From Tamarix chinensis (taxonomy: Eukaryota > Streptophyta > Magnoliopsida > Caryophyllales > Tamaricaceae), in NCBI GenBank assembly GCA_030549775.1, contig CM060181.1, forward strand, positions 56,529,201 to 56,593,200: 64,000 bases of DNA, written 5' to 3'. A model generated the notes under the pieces. That model did no database searches and was not told the origin of the DNA. It saw only the letters and a list, made by a program, of their open reading frames with translations. Below are positions 24,863 through 36,526 of this stretch, piece after piece; position 1 is the first letter of the stretch; every line of letters begins with the position of its first letter. Position numbers and translations under genes: made by a program.

Positions 24863-25273
24863 TGGGTCTGACGGGTCGGGTCTAGGTCTAGAACTAGACC
24901 TAGACCCAGACCCTTTAAGGTATATGTGGACCCAGACCCGATCCAGATCCATCGGGTCCAAAAATTATGGACCCAGACCCGCTAAAAATGAGGCGGGTCT
25001 AGCTGGTCTGGGTCCGGTCCGAGACCCATTACCATCCCTAGTTACAACCGGATGGTGCACTATTGGTTAGAGTGTCATAACATTAGGGGTAGTATCTTGT
25101 AAGGGTAGGGATATTTTTGAGGTAGGATGGCATTGACACAACCAGTTCAAAGAGCTTAGCTAGTAGGTAATGGAGTTAGTAGGACTGCTTCACAATAGAG
25201 GATTTATAGGCCTCATACTTTTTAAGAAGGGTAAGGTTCAAGTAATGTTGTAGGACCACCTCCAGGTACTCAA

Positions 25274-25594
25274 ATGAACGTGATGATCCATTTAGAGGTG
25301 AACAGGCTAGTGGATGTCATCATAAGTATGCTTATGGTTTCTTCTCTTCCTACTTACATGTTATTTGACATGGGTGATTCATACTCCTTCATGTCTACAA
25401 CCTTTATATCTAGGGTATCTATAATTCCATCTAATAGAATAGTGTTCCTATTTGGGGATAGACTTCCTTACACTAGGCATTACAAAGATGTGGCCTTAAT
25501 CATTAGTAGAATTAAGCTTCTAGTAGACCTTACAGAGCTTAAACTTCATTACTTCGATGTAATCCTTGGAATGGATATGATCACAAGATATTGA
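25274..25594 (+). pseudogene. Tekay-like aspartic protease
   Basis: A 106-codon open piece reads MLFDMGDSYSFMS, the active-site region of gypsy proteases (usually F-D-[ST]-G-A-[ST]-H-S-F). It ends with HYFDVILGMDMI, matching the conserved F-D-V-I-L-G-M-D end. The active-site triplet is D-M-G, so it is probably inactive. The RT beginning follows to 25822, where an insertion splits the gene. Confidence 0.82.
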
Positions 25595-26119
25595 GCTATG
25601 ATTGATTGTGTGTAGGAATGTATATTCTTAAGGGACCAAAGGGTGCTACGGTCTCTTATTGGAGATGCAAGCCTGAGCCCTGGGTGAAGATGGTGCCCTC
25701 ATTTATGCTTGGTATGTTAAGTAAGGAAAGGGTATCCACTCTTCTTGTGTAGTGTTTAGGACCTAATTGTCAATGAGCTATTGATTAAGTATATCCCAAT
25801 GGTATGAGAGTTTCCAGATGTGTGTAATCCCCCTAAATCTAAGAAAACCTATAATTTAATAAATAACTTTTATTTGAAATAAATTAGCTTTTGAAATTAT
25901 TTAATTTAATTATTTTATGGATTTTTGAGTGTACAAATTTGGATAGGAGTATTTAATAAATTAAAAATAAATATTTTATCACATTGTTTTTAATTAAATA
26001 AAATTTTCAAACTAATATTTACTAAAAGTATCAATTTCGAACCAATATATTAAATTATATTAAATTAAATTATTTATTAAAAGTATTACATTTTATTATT
26101 GTCTAAATTAAATTAAATT

Positions 26120-27360
26120 GTTCTCCCTTATTTTCTCATTTTCCTTTTCCTTTTCCTTTTCCTTTTTCTTTTCCTTTTTCTCCTTTTTCTCCTTTTTCTT
26201 CTTTCTTTTCTTTTCCTTTTTCTCCTCCTTGGGCCGCCCACACCGGCCTGTTCAGCCCCTCCCCTGTGCACTGGGCCACTTACCCATCTCCCCTCTCTCT
26301 TCCTCCCTCTCTTGCATGGCTTGCTTCTACTTTCTTCCCCTCGCTCGTGCATCGCAGCCTAGACTTTCTCCTCCCCCGATAGGGCCGGTTCAGCATTCTT
26401 TCCTTTCCTTTCGACCGGTTGGCTTCTTTCTTCTTCTTCTTCCTTTTTCATCGTTGCCCATGCCCAACACCCTGTGCACGCCTGACCACCACCTGCAGCT
26501 GCCATCCTAACCACCCCTGCCTCTCTCTCTCTCTCTCCCCCATCCTTTTCTTTCCTATTTCGAACCAAACTATCCCCTGCGCCCTCCATCCATGCCTGAC
26601 TTTTTTCCTTTTCTTCTCCCATCACCTCCCTATCACCCAACCACCATCTGCCACCCTACCACCTGCCCTGGACGGCCGCCTACCCCTCTCTGCCTCCTCT
26701 TATTTTTCCTCATCCCTCCTCGCCTCATCCTACTCATAATTTCGAGCCCTCTTTCCCTTCCCCGATTCTTTTCTCTCATTTTCTCCTCCTCCCCATTCTT
26801 CCCTGGTTTTTGCATGCCGCCGCCAACCGCCGCACCAACCCCTGCGCCGCCTTCTGCCGCCCTATACCTCAGCCCTGCACCACCACGAGGCCACCCAAGC
26901 CACCCTCGAGCCCCAACAGTTCCTCCCTTCTCCACCTCATCTTTTTCTCCCCACTTTTCTCCCTTATCGCCAAGCCACCTGCATCCGCCCTGTTCTCCGC
27001 CATCCGGCCACCTTTGCCGCCACCAAAACCACCAATCCACACCCTGCAACCTTCTCTACCACCCCCACACCTTCTTTTCCCAAAACCAGCCCCTTCACCC
27101 TCCATTTTTCTCCTCTCTTTTCCTTCCTCCTCAGCCATGCCCAGCCCGACAGCCATCTTCGCTACCTTGCTGTCACGTCCTCCACCGCCCTCTGCCGCCG
27201 TGAAACTATCCCCAATCTCCACCTACACCCCTTCTTCACTTCTGCACCCTTCCCGTGCCACCAATCCTCCCCCATCTACCTCCTTTCCTAGCCTAAAGAC
27301 CCCAACCCAAAAATAGCCATTTTTCCTCCTCTCACCCCCTCTTCGAGCCTTCCCCCTTTC
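26120..27360 (+). repeat. Polypyrimidine block of element E
   Basis: Nearly 1.2 kb dominated by C and T on the plus strand, with CCTTTT runs, then CC-rich sequence. Several frames on both strands stay open for 60-200 codons and give Pro/Ser- or Arg/Glu-rich proteins with no domain. The equivalent block in element D is 16260-17340. It may be the transcribed leader side of a large LTR, but no function is shown. Confidence 0.8.
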
Positions 27361-27549
27361 TATTGTGCATGCAGCTCATGCTGCATGAGCAGATGAGCTG
27401 CTACCTACTTTAGTATCTTAGTACAAAATTTTGAAGGTATAATAGCATTTTAAGTTAAGTGTTTCATTAATTAAGTTTTATAAAGTTTTATGCTTTGTTT
27501 TTTATGATAAGTATACAACTTATAAAAGATCAAACCCACACATAAAGGC

Positions 27550-30500
27550 CCAAACAGTCTGGATTAATTATTTAGTTAATCTTTTTATTAAAAGTCGATG
27601 CGCACCATGTCTTTTATCAAATCCATGTAAGCACAGGAACACCCCACTATTATAGCCAGTGGGTCGGGCACTTGCGGGACAAAGTCCACACCACTATTAT
27701 TCGTCGGTGGACCAGACACTTGTGGGACAATAGTCCACACCACTATTCCTGACCGGTGGATCGGTCTGGTTCCTGCTCACATGATGTTCCACTGTAAGTA
27801 ATTAATATCTTTTAAGTATCTTTAGCAAACTCTGGTTTATGTTTATTGAGCTCGAGTCACCCCACTATTATAGCCAGTGGGCCGGCCACTTGCGGGACAA
27901 TGTCCACACCACTATTATTCGCCGGTGGACCGGTCACTTTAGGGTAAAACCCTAACCACTATTTCTGACCGATGGTTCGGTCTGGACCAGGCTAAAAAAT
28001 CTTTCACTTTAAATGGTTAGTGTCTTAAGTATTTTATTCACAAATGTTCGCCCAGACATGCATGACTAAATCCATGCAACCCTAGCTCCTATGTAAACCC
28101 TAACTCTACGTAAACCATACTTCTATGCAAACCCTAACTCCCATGCAAACCCTATCTCCATGTAGGCCACACTCCTATGCAAACCCTGACTCCCATGCAA
28201 ACCCTAACTCTATGTAGACCACACTTCCATGCAAACCCCAACTCTATGTAGACCACACTTCCATGCAAACTCCAACTCCCATGCAAACCCTAACACCATG
28301 CCACTCCATGCTACCCTATCACCATGCAACTCCATACAAAATTCTAACATCATGCAACTCCATACCAATTTCTAACATTATGCAACTCCATGCAACCCTA
28401 TCACCATGCAACTCCCTGCAACCCTATCACCATGCAACTCCATTATTATTTTACAATCCCATCGTGCATTTCTTAGGCCACATCATACCATAACACAACA
28501 TTCACATCATTCTCATGCCATAATTATTTACGCAATCAAGCCTCAACTTCCATATCATGCTACATTCATAATATTTATACAAGATAGATATGAAGTACCC
28601 TATAATTCATACCACATGGCATAGATGGCATACAAATCACATAATACACAAAAGGCCTTAGCGCCCCTTACATAAATGTCACCGGTCTTGGAGCACGCTC
28701 CTATATTACTTGAGAGCTTTGATTGGGCTCACCTACTATGGGAAAATACTAGGATTAGGTTTCCTCTTAAGAAGGCTTTTATTTCTAACTTATCCTAAGA
28801 CCTTATTTTTAATTAAAATATTATTATACTAAAATTAACTACACAAGATACTAGTAGAAAAACTAATAATAACACCAATGAACTTCAAAATAAAAGGGTG
28901 ATATAAGGGTCTCTACCCTTCACCCAAAATAATATTAGTAAGGATGAAAATAATAATAATATAACTTTAATAAAAACTAAATATTATAAATAAAGATAAT
29001 ATTAAGAATAATAATAATAATAATAATAATATAAGCCTTATATTTTAAGGTGGGATTTCAACCCTGCCTCTAATTAATTATCTATTATTCATTAACATAA
29101 ATAAATAATAAAATTAATATCATATATAATAATATTAAAATAATAGAGATGATACTAATATTATTATTAATGGTTATAAAAATAGAAATAAAAATACTAA
29201 AACACATAAGTGTGAATGTTAATACAAAATTAGGGCCTAAGATTTTCTAGAATAATTAATAAAATGATAATAATAATTATTCTAATAATTATAATATTAA
29301 TAATAAGAAGAAGAAGAATGATAATAATCATATAATAATTCAATTAATAACTTAAAATTCGAAAATAAAAATAAAATTATTTTATTACTACTCTCTACCC
29401 TGCAAGTAAAATTCAGCATAAATTTTATATCAAATAATAATAATATTAATAGCAAGGAAATAATTATTATATTCGAATAATTACTAATAAATAAAATAAA
29501 AATAGAATAATTTACAATAAAAAGTAAATAATGACTAAGAAGGTCTAGGGTTTCACCTTGAGTTGGCAGGAATGGGCGGCGTCGGCGGTGGTTCACGGCG
29601 GTGGCCAAAAAAATGATATAAGAGGGAAAAGATGAAGAAAAAGAGAGAAGGAGCAGGGGGAAAATAAAATAAGGTTATGGTTCAGTGGAGGAGGATTAGA
29701 GGGAGTTTTTGGGTGGTGCAGAGGGCAGTAGAAGTGGTGGCAGCGGCGGCGGACGGAGGCTTAAGGGTTGCAGGTTACAGATTTTTGCGAGGCAGGCAAG
29801 AGATTTCGCACGACTATGGCGGCTCGTGTGAGAAGAATCGAAGGATCTGGGGAGCTTAGTTAGTTAAAAGAAATTTTAGGGAAGAATTTGAGATGATGCG
29901 GTGGTGATGAGGTTGGCTATCAGCGGCGGAAGATGCGTTTGAAGTCACGGTGGCCGCCAGCTCTTGCTTAGGGTTTTCGGGGGAGAAAAACTCCAAAAAC
30001 TCCTACAACTAGGCTATTTATAGATTGTAGATGGTATAATAGGGTTTTGGGGGTCGGCAGGAAGGTATTAGGTGCAAGAAATTGGGTGGCCAGTGGCAGT
30101 AATTGGTCGGTAATCGTTTGGGTTGCATCGAAGGTTCGCGAGGTTGGGGAGAGGAAACGGGCAAGAGATAACGGACGGGAGTTATGCCAATTTATTCCTC
30201 GAGTTAAGGGGAATACAATGAGGTAAGAAACGTCTAGTCAAAGTCCTCGTGGCCGGAGACACCATTGACGAGGTCGGGGGTTGCAGCAGCGACGACGGAG
30301 GAGAAGGGAGGAAGAAGGAAGAAGAAAAGGAGGGGGACCGGTCGGCAGGGGAAAGAAAAGAAAAGAGGAGAATCGGGCTGGTTGGCGCTAGTTACGCCTT
30401 CATTAAACGAGATGCGGCGTCTCATCCAGAAACGAGTCAAAACGCGGCGTCGAAATTCTGCATGAAGGAGGCATGACGTTGGGTCGCGGAGAAAGGCGAA

Positions 30501-31045
30501 GGAGAGGTGGGTTGGGTTGCGCCAGGCCCAACCGGCGGAAGAAGGAAGAAAAAGAAATAAAAGAAGAAAAAGGAGAAAAGAAAAGAAAAAGAAGAAAGGA
30601 AAAAGGAAAAATTTAAGGTTTTGGGTTTAAATACATTATTTAGAATATTCTGGGTATTTAACATAAAATATTTATTTAATAAAAATATTAAATTCCCTTT
30701 TTAAGCTAATTTAGGGTTTTTAAAATATTTTTCCTAAATTCCTTTTTAATTAGCAAAACACCCTAATTTCTCCAATTAAATTATTTATAAAATTAATATT
30801 AATTTGAAACCATTTTCTCCTTCATATTTTAAATAAAATAATTTATTTAATTAATTTTCAAGATAAAATCCTTAATTAGCTAAAATACCCAAATTCTCTC
30901 CTAATAAAAAAATACTTATAAATTTCTTCTTGATTTGCCCTAATTAATTTAATTTATTTTAATAAAAATAATTTATTTAAATAATTTTTCTAATAAATAT
31001 CATTTGAATGTAATTTATAAAATTAGAAATTTTTGGGGCATTTCA
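27550..31045 (-). mobile_element. Inverted, truncated relative of elements D/E
   Basis: Read on the minus strand it starts at 31045 with TGAAATGCCCC. It then has AT-rich DNA, a polypurine plus-strand block (30290-30600, the polypyrimidine block inverted), ATT-type repeats (28960-29480) and a CGCTCCAAG/GTAGGTGAGCC segment (28680-28750) matching 18020-18070. It ends with the TAATAGTGG core repeats (27640-27990). The tail beyond the core is missing, and the low-coordinate edge lies somewhere in 27366-27640. The five bases after 31045 are GATGT; I could not find the partner. ATGCAAACCCTAACTC-type repeats fill 28060-28440. Confidence 0.7.
28060..28450. repeat. Degenerate tandem repeat, CATGCAAACCCTAACTC type
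   Basis: Units of about 18-30 bp carrying CATGCAA or CATGTAGACC and CCCTAACTC are repeated some 20 times within the inverted D-family element. Confidence 0.85.
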
Positions 31046-31229
31046 GATGTATTATGTCATTAATGCATGAATAATGTTATTATGAGCTTAAGAGTATTTT
31101 AGCAATATGCCTATGTAAGTATACGATCTAATATATGTAGTTGCTAATGAGTATTATGTTGAATAATGACAAGTTGGTGGAGTTAGATAATAAGAATAAA
31201 GTGCTAATATTAGTATTTTATGTAGTGGT

Positions 31230-32540
31230 GGTAAACTCATAAAAATCGTGAATAAAGGGGTTAAGTGGTAATTTTATAAGTGAAAAGGGTATTTTGGAAA
31301 TTTGGTAAGCAAAAGGGTATTTTGGTAATTTTGAAAGAAAAGGGTAAAACGGTGATTTTGTAAGTAAAAGGGTATTTTGGTAATTTTGAAGAAAAGGGGT
31401 GAAATGATAATTTCATAAGTAAAAGGATAAAATTATATGTTGTAAGAGGAAGGGGTATTATGGTAATTTTAGAGGTAAAAGGGAAATATAGTAATTTTAT
31501 GATTAAATGGCAAAATGATAATTTTATAAGTAAAGGGGTATTGTGGAAACTTTTGGAGAAAAGGGTAAAGTGGTAATTTTGGAGTCAAAGGGCAACATAG
31601 TAATTTTATAAGTAAGTGGTAAGAATGGTAATTTTGGGAGTAAGGGGTAAAATAGTAATTTTAGATAAAGGAGGGTATTATGGTAATTTGAAAGCAAAAG
31701 GTAAGTATGGTAAAATTGGATGTAAGGGGGTAAAATGGTAATTTTTATAAATAAAAGGATATTATGGTAATTTGGAAGTAAGGAGTAGAAGGATAATTTT
31801 GTAAATAAAAGGATATTTATGGCAAACTTGGGAGTAAGGGGTAACTTGGTAATTATAAAAACGATGAAGGGTCATTTGGTAATTAAATTACAATTATAGA
31901 AGGGCAATATAATATTTATAAAAATGGAGAATGGTAAATTGGTACTTGTAATTATGGAGAAGGATAAATTAATAATTATAATTATAGAGAAAGATAAATT
32001 AATAATTATAAGTATGGAGAAGGGTAAATTGGTAATTATAATTATGGAGAAGGGTAAATTGGTGTTTATAATAATGGAAAAGGATAAAATGGTAATTATA
32101 ATAATTGAGAAGGGTATAATGGTAATTATGATAATGGAAAAGGGTAATTTGGTAATTTAAGCAACTAAGGGGCAATTCGGTCATTATAATGATGGAGAAG
32201 GGCAATCTGGTAATTTAATTGACTAAAGGGTGAGTTAGTAATTATTTAACCTACTAAAGGAAGGAATTGGTAATCATGATAGTGAAGATGGGTAATCTAG
32301 TAATTTATCCAACTAAAGGGTAAGTTATTAATTATAATAAAAGAAAAGGGCAAATTGGTAATCTAACCAACCAAATGGGAGATATGTTAAGTGTAGAAAT
32401 TATGAGGGGTGAATAGTAATCTAAAAAGCGTGTGGGATAACTTGGTAACCTAAACCAGATAAGGGGTAATTTGGTAATTATGCAACCTGAAGGGTAATAT
32501 GGTAATTTATAAAGTAAGGAAGGGATGACTTAGCAATTAT
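31230..32540. repeat. Minisatellite of GGTAATTTT-type units
   Basis: About 1.3 kb of degenerate 20-35 bp units built on AAGGGTAAATTGGTAATT-like sequence, in the right half of element E. The open frame at 31924-32160 (EKDKLIIIIMEKGKL repeats) arises from this repeat and is not a gene. Confidence 0.92.
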
Positions 32541-34013
32541 ATAAGTAAGGTATAAATAAGTAACTTGTGCCTAACATATCGTTGTAATTGTAGAATTTCG
32601 TGATATGACTCAAGTAACACTAAATAGTAAGGTAAGAGTATTCGATAATTAGTAAGTATTACGAGAATGAAACCTAATTCGAAATTAGATGAAATTATGA
32701 TGGCCTTAATGGTTTCTTTGTGATATCTTGGATAACTGTCTGAATAAGAAATGACTAATGATATCAAAACGATTGAAATTGAATAAGTATCTGACTATTA
32801 TGCTTTTTGTGATCACCTTAATTAAGACACTAATACTTAAAGTGAAAGACCTCGAGATCAGGAATGGTGGCTCTTTAGGGATCGCTACCCTAAATACGTG
32901 GTTTAGCCCACGATTATTCTGGTATTTGTTGGTGTGCCTTTGTGCCCCAGCCATGCCCTATATCTTACTTTATCTAGCTTTACGGACCTATTTAAGGGAT
33001 ATGCATACTTATGGATTAGGTGTCTTTGTCGGTAGGGTAATGAGTTAGCTTTATGCACCAGTACGACCAGGGTACCTTTGCGTCCTTGGGTTCATGGTTG
33101 AAGGGTGTTGAGTAGCTTGTATGCACCAGTACGACCGGTGTACCTTTGTGTCTCGGGTTATTGATCTCCCGTCTGAGGCAAAAAAATAGAATTGTTGTGC
33201 TAATTAAAGAAAGAAAAAAACACTAATTATGAAGGTGAAATATTAATGAGTTGGGCCTAGTTGACAGATGATATTGAGTACTGGTCCACTGGATATAATA
33301 GTGGCCCAGGAGCGTTTTGCCCTAGATGATGATTATATGTATTTTGGTCCACCGGCCAAAATAGTAGGGGTCCCGAACTCAATAAAATAAGCAATGAATG
33401 GAATAATGATGGACTAATGGCTTAAGACCCAAAAGTATTGATCGTTCTTTGTAACTTATTGATATATGACAGACTTGATATATATGTGAATGTTACGTAT
33501 GCACCACTCATTACATATGTATATAGCTTGCATTATGTGCCGCATTGCAGGCCAATTTTTAAGTGTGGTATTAAAGGGTTACTCAGTACTATACTACTGA
33601 AGGGTTCCATTCGTGGGGCCCCTACCTATTCAATGGGCAGTGTCCCTTGCAGGTCTTTTCAGGTGCTACTTAAGTGGGAAACGGAAAAGAGAGTAAGGAA
33701 TTATCCGGAACCGTTAGGGTTTTCCCTCCTTCTCTTTTAAATTCATGGTTTTAATGTTAATGTTGTTAATGTAACCATCACTGGTGGATTTTATTCTTGT
33801 AAATGATTTGATGTGCTACTCTGATTTAAATATGGATTGTAAATGGTGTTTTACATTTTTAGCCTTAGCACTTAGTACTAGAACGGTAGGAGTGAACTGG
33901 TCTGGTACTAAGTGTGGCGGTAATATCCCCAAAATTCACGATTTTATAATTTGCTTCCGCTAACTCTTTCAAGAAAATAAAATTTTTCAGTAGTGAATTT
34001 TGGGGGTGTTACA

Positions 34014-36526
34014 ATGTATTTCCTAACAAGATCCTGGCATGTCATTAGTGCATGAGATAGACTTCATGATAGACCTTCTATCGGCGATAGAGCTTGTGTC
34101 AAAGGTGCCCTATCATTTGATGTAGATTGAGATGAAAAGGTTGTGCACTCAGTTAAAGGAGTTATTGGAGAATGGCTTCATTTGACCGAGTGTATTGCCT
34201 TAGGGAACAATTATCCTTTTTGTGAGGAAGGAGGATTGTAATTTAAGACTCTACATCGATTATCGAGGATTAAACCAAGCTATAGTGAAGAATTATTATC
34301 CTTTACCTTAGATTAATGACATCTTTGATTAGTTGCATGTGGTTATAATGTTTTCGAAGATAGATCTTAGATTAGGGTATCACCTATTGAGGAGTTTTGA
34401 GAAGTACATAATAAAGATAACTTTTAGCACATGGTATGACCATTATAAGTTAAACATATTATCCTTTAGACTCACGAATGTGCCACCAGTGTTCATGGCT
34501 CTCATGAACTGCATCCTCTAGTATAATGTTGATCATTTCATTATAGTCTTCATCGATGATATCTTGATTTACTCTAGTGCTCGTGAGGAATATGAGCAAC
34601 ATCTTAGGAAGGCTTTAGATTTTTTAAGGACCTTTAGTTGTGTTCTAAGGTCTCAAAGTGTGAGTTTTGGTTAGATGAGGGAGCTTTCCTTAGTCATATC
34701 GTATCAAAGGAGGGTGTGTTGATGGATCCTTTAAAGATTCGAGCAGTATCAAGAGTGGTTAGCATCGACAAACATTAGGCATATATATAGTTTTCTGGGC
34801 TAGTAGGCTACTATAGATGATTCATTCTAGATTTTTCAAATATTAATCATCCTTTGACTACCTTATTGAAGAAAACAATGTATTTGGGATAATAAGTGCA
34901 TAAAGGCTTTCAAGGAGCTTGAGAGAAGATTAAATTTAGCTCTAGTTCATACCTTTCCATTGGGAAAAAAGGGATTTGAGGTGTATAGCAAAGCATCCTA
35001 GTTTAGCCTTGGTTGTGTGTTGATACAGCATGGGTGGATAGTGGCATATGCTTCTTGCTAGTTGAAGAAGCATGAATAGAACTATCCTATACAAGACCTT
35101 GAGCTAGTTGTGGTAGTTTTTCCTTGAAGATATGGAATCATTACTTGTATAGAGTGTAATTTAAGTTATATAGGGACCATAAGAGCCTCAAGTACATCTT
35201 CATGTGACATAAGTTAAACAAGAGGCATAAAAGATGGCTAAAGTTTGTTTAGGACTATGACCTAGAGTTAATGTACCTACCAACATTATAGTGTATGCTC
35301 TTAGTAGAAAGATTTCATACTCTTTAGGTTTGCTAGTTGTATCATATGAGAGATAGTAAGATCTTCAAGAGTTTAGCATAGAGATCATTGGGGGCAGGGA
35401 TGTGGAGATAAGTATGAGCGCTCTCTCAATCACACCGACCATCCTTGATGATATTTAAGCTAGCCAGCTTGGAGATGTTAACCTTGAGTAGCTCAAGAAG
35501 GCTTTATCAGAGGGTAGAGTAGTAGGTTATATCACACCACTCTCCAAGGAAGGTGGTGCATTTCACAAAGCTATGGAGAAATTTAGAGGAAGATTTTAGA
35601 AGAGGGTCATCTTGCGCCTTATTCCATCCATCCTAGAGGGGGTAAGTTATATAAGGATTTGAAATAAATATATTGATGGCCCTGGATGAAATTGGAGGTT
35701 GCAGACTCTGTGGTCAGGTGCTTGATGTGTTAGAAGGTAAAGGTGGAAGACATACGTCTGGTAGGGTTATTTTAGGTATTAGATGTCTGTGAGTGAAAAT
35801 GGGATAATGTGTCGATGGACTTTGTGGTTAGATTACTAAAGATCTGTAATGATTCAAATTCAATCTAGGTGGTAGTTGACTAATTAACTAAGTCTGTGGT
35901 ATTCATTCTAATGAAGTTAACCTAGAGTACGGAGTAGATGTCTAATGCTTATAGGAAGCATATGGCTCGGTATCACCAGGTGCCCAAGGGCATTGTATTA
36001 GACCTAGATTCTAGATTCTTATTGAACAAAAGTTGCAAGCAAATTTTGGGACACAACTAAAGATTAGAATAACTTTCCATTTAGTTATAGATAATCATAT
36101 TGAGAGTATTATTTTGTCCTTATAGGATATACTTTGAGCATACATACTCAGGTTTCAATGCACTAGGTAAGATCTTTTGGAATTAGTAGAGTTCTCCTAT
36201 ATTAATAGTCATTATGCGAGTATAGGGATGACACCTTTTGAGGTACTCTATGGATGGAAATGCTATAGTCCCTTGTGCTAGAGCAATTTGAGTTAAACAG
36301 TTATATTGGGAATAGAGATGGTAGAAGACACTAACTGGTAGATCTAGCTGATTCAAAGATCAAATGAGGGCTACCCAAGATAGGTAGAAGAGTTATGTAG
36401 ATCTACGAAGGAGAGTAGAAGGGTTTAAGGTGGGTGACCATGTCCTTTTGAAGGTTTTGCCCACAAAGAGAGTGATAAATTTTAGTCAGAAGGGTAAAAT
36501 TAACCTGAGGTATATTGAGCCATATG
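34014..36526 (+). pseudogene. pol: Tekay-like RT, RNase H and integrase (broken)
   Basis: RT motifs in order are [52 protein letters not shown] and the catalytic box FIDD (in IIVFIDDILIYSS, about 34536-34575), which is intact. RNase H is seen as YSKAS...LGCVLIQHG (about 34985-35030) and DLELVVVVF. Integrase traces include VPKGIVLDLDSRF (about 35970-36010) and the end motif FKVGDHVLLKV (about 36425-36460). More than 25 stops and shifts are present. The frame stops at YIEPYV, directly against the LTR at 36527, with no C-terminal chromodomain and no polypurine tract. Confidence 0.85.

Larger units (their letters stand above)
23831..25040. mobile_element. Non-autonomous hAT-like element, TSD GTTACAAC
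   Basis: The ends TAGGGAAGGCAATGGGTTGG and (right end inverted) TAGGGATGGTAATGGGTCTC match closely. Both flanks carry GTTACAAC (23823-23830 and 25041-25048), a perfect 8-bp duplication typical of hAT transposition. Subterminal regions are rich in GACCCAGACCC/GGGTCTGG motifs. It has no transposase frame. It hosts a second element (24149-24629) and a CA/TA microsatellite (about 24770-24858). Confidence 0.92.
22860..25260 (+). pseudogene. gag: Tekay-like gag (broken, split by hAT elements)
   Basis: The retrotransposon capsid signature is readable in pieces: WWRG, TFVKMLR, FYPNSLSIVKYDEFMALH, VEECYNHY and HFALEVDADERMK between about 23268 and 23500. Many stops are present. A hAT-like element occupies 23831-25040, after which gag continues with a trace of the zinc-knuckle region (CTIG near 25057) and a Q/P linker. 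Minus-strand open frames here (22854-23039, 23407-23757) are shadows. Confidence 0.75.
25823..34013 (+). mobile_element. Solo-LTR-like element E with an inverted relative inside, TSD ATGTG/ATGTA
   Basis: It starts TGTAATCCCCC and ends GGGGGTGTTACA, an imperfect inverted terminal pair. It is flanked by ATGTG (25818-25822) and ATGTA (34014-34018), one mismatch in five. Joining the flanks restores the codon phase of the host RT (the E-F-P-D-V-F-P motif), which supports the boundaries. Removing the inverted insert (about 27.5-31.045 kb) leaves roughly 4.7 kb, the same as element D. The shared order is AT-rich start, polypyrimidine block, AG/TGG-rich middle, TAATAGTGG core (33285-33370) and a CTTAGTAC...GGCGGTA tail near 33860-33930. 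Confidence 0.82.

Noticed and set aside
26118..27316. Large open frames (up to 203 codons) in element E
   Set aside because: Same polypyrimidine effect: five or more overlapping frames on both strands, Pro/Ser or Arg/Glu rich, no domain.
30234..30664. Glu/Lys/Arg-rich and Phe/Ser-rich ORFs
   Set aside because: They lie on the inverted polypyrimidine block of the D-family element; low complexity only.
31924..32160. 78-codon repetitive ORF (EKDKL/EKGKL units)
   Set aside because: Product of the minisatellite, not conserved in the related element D.
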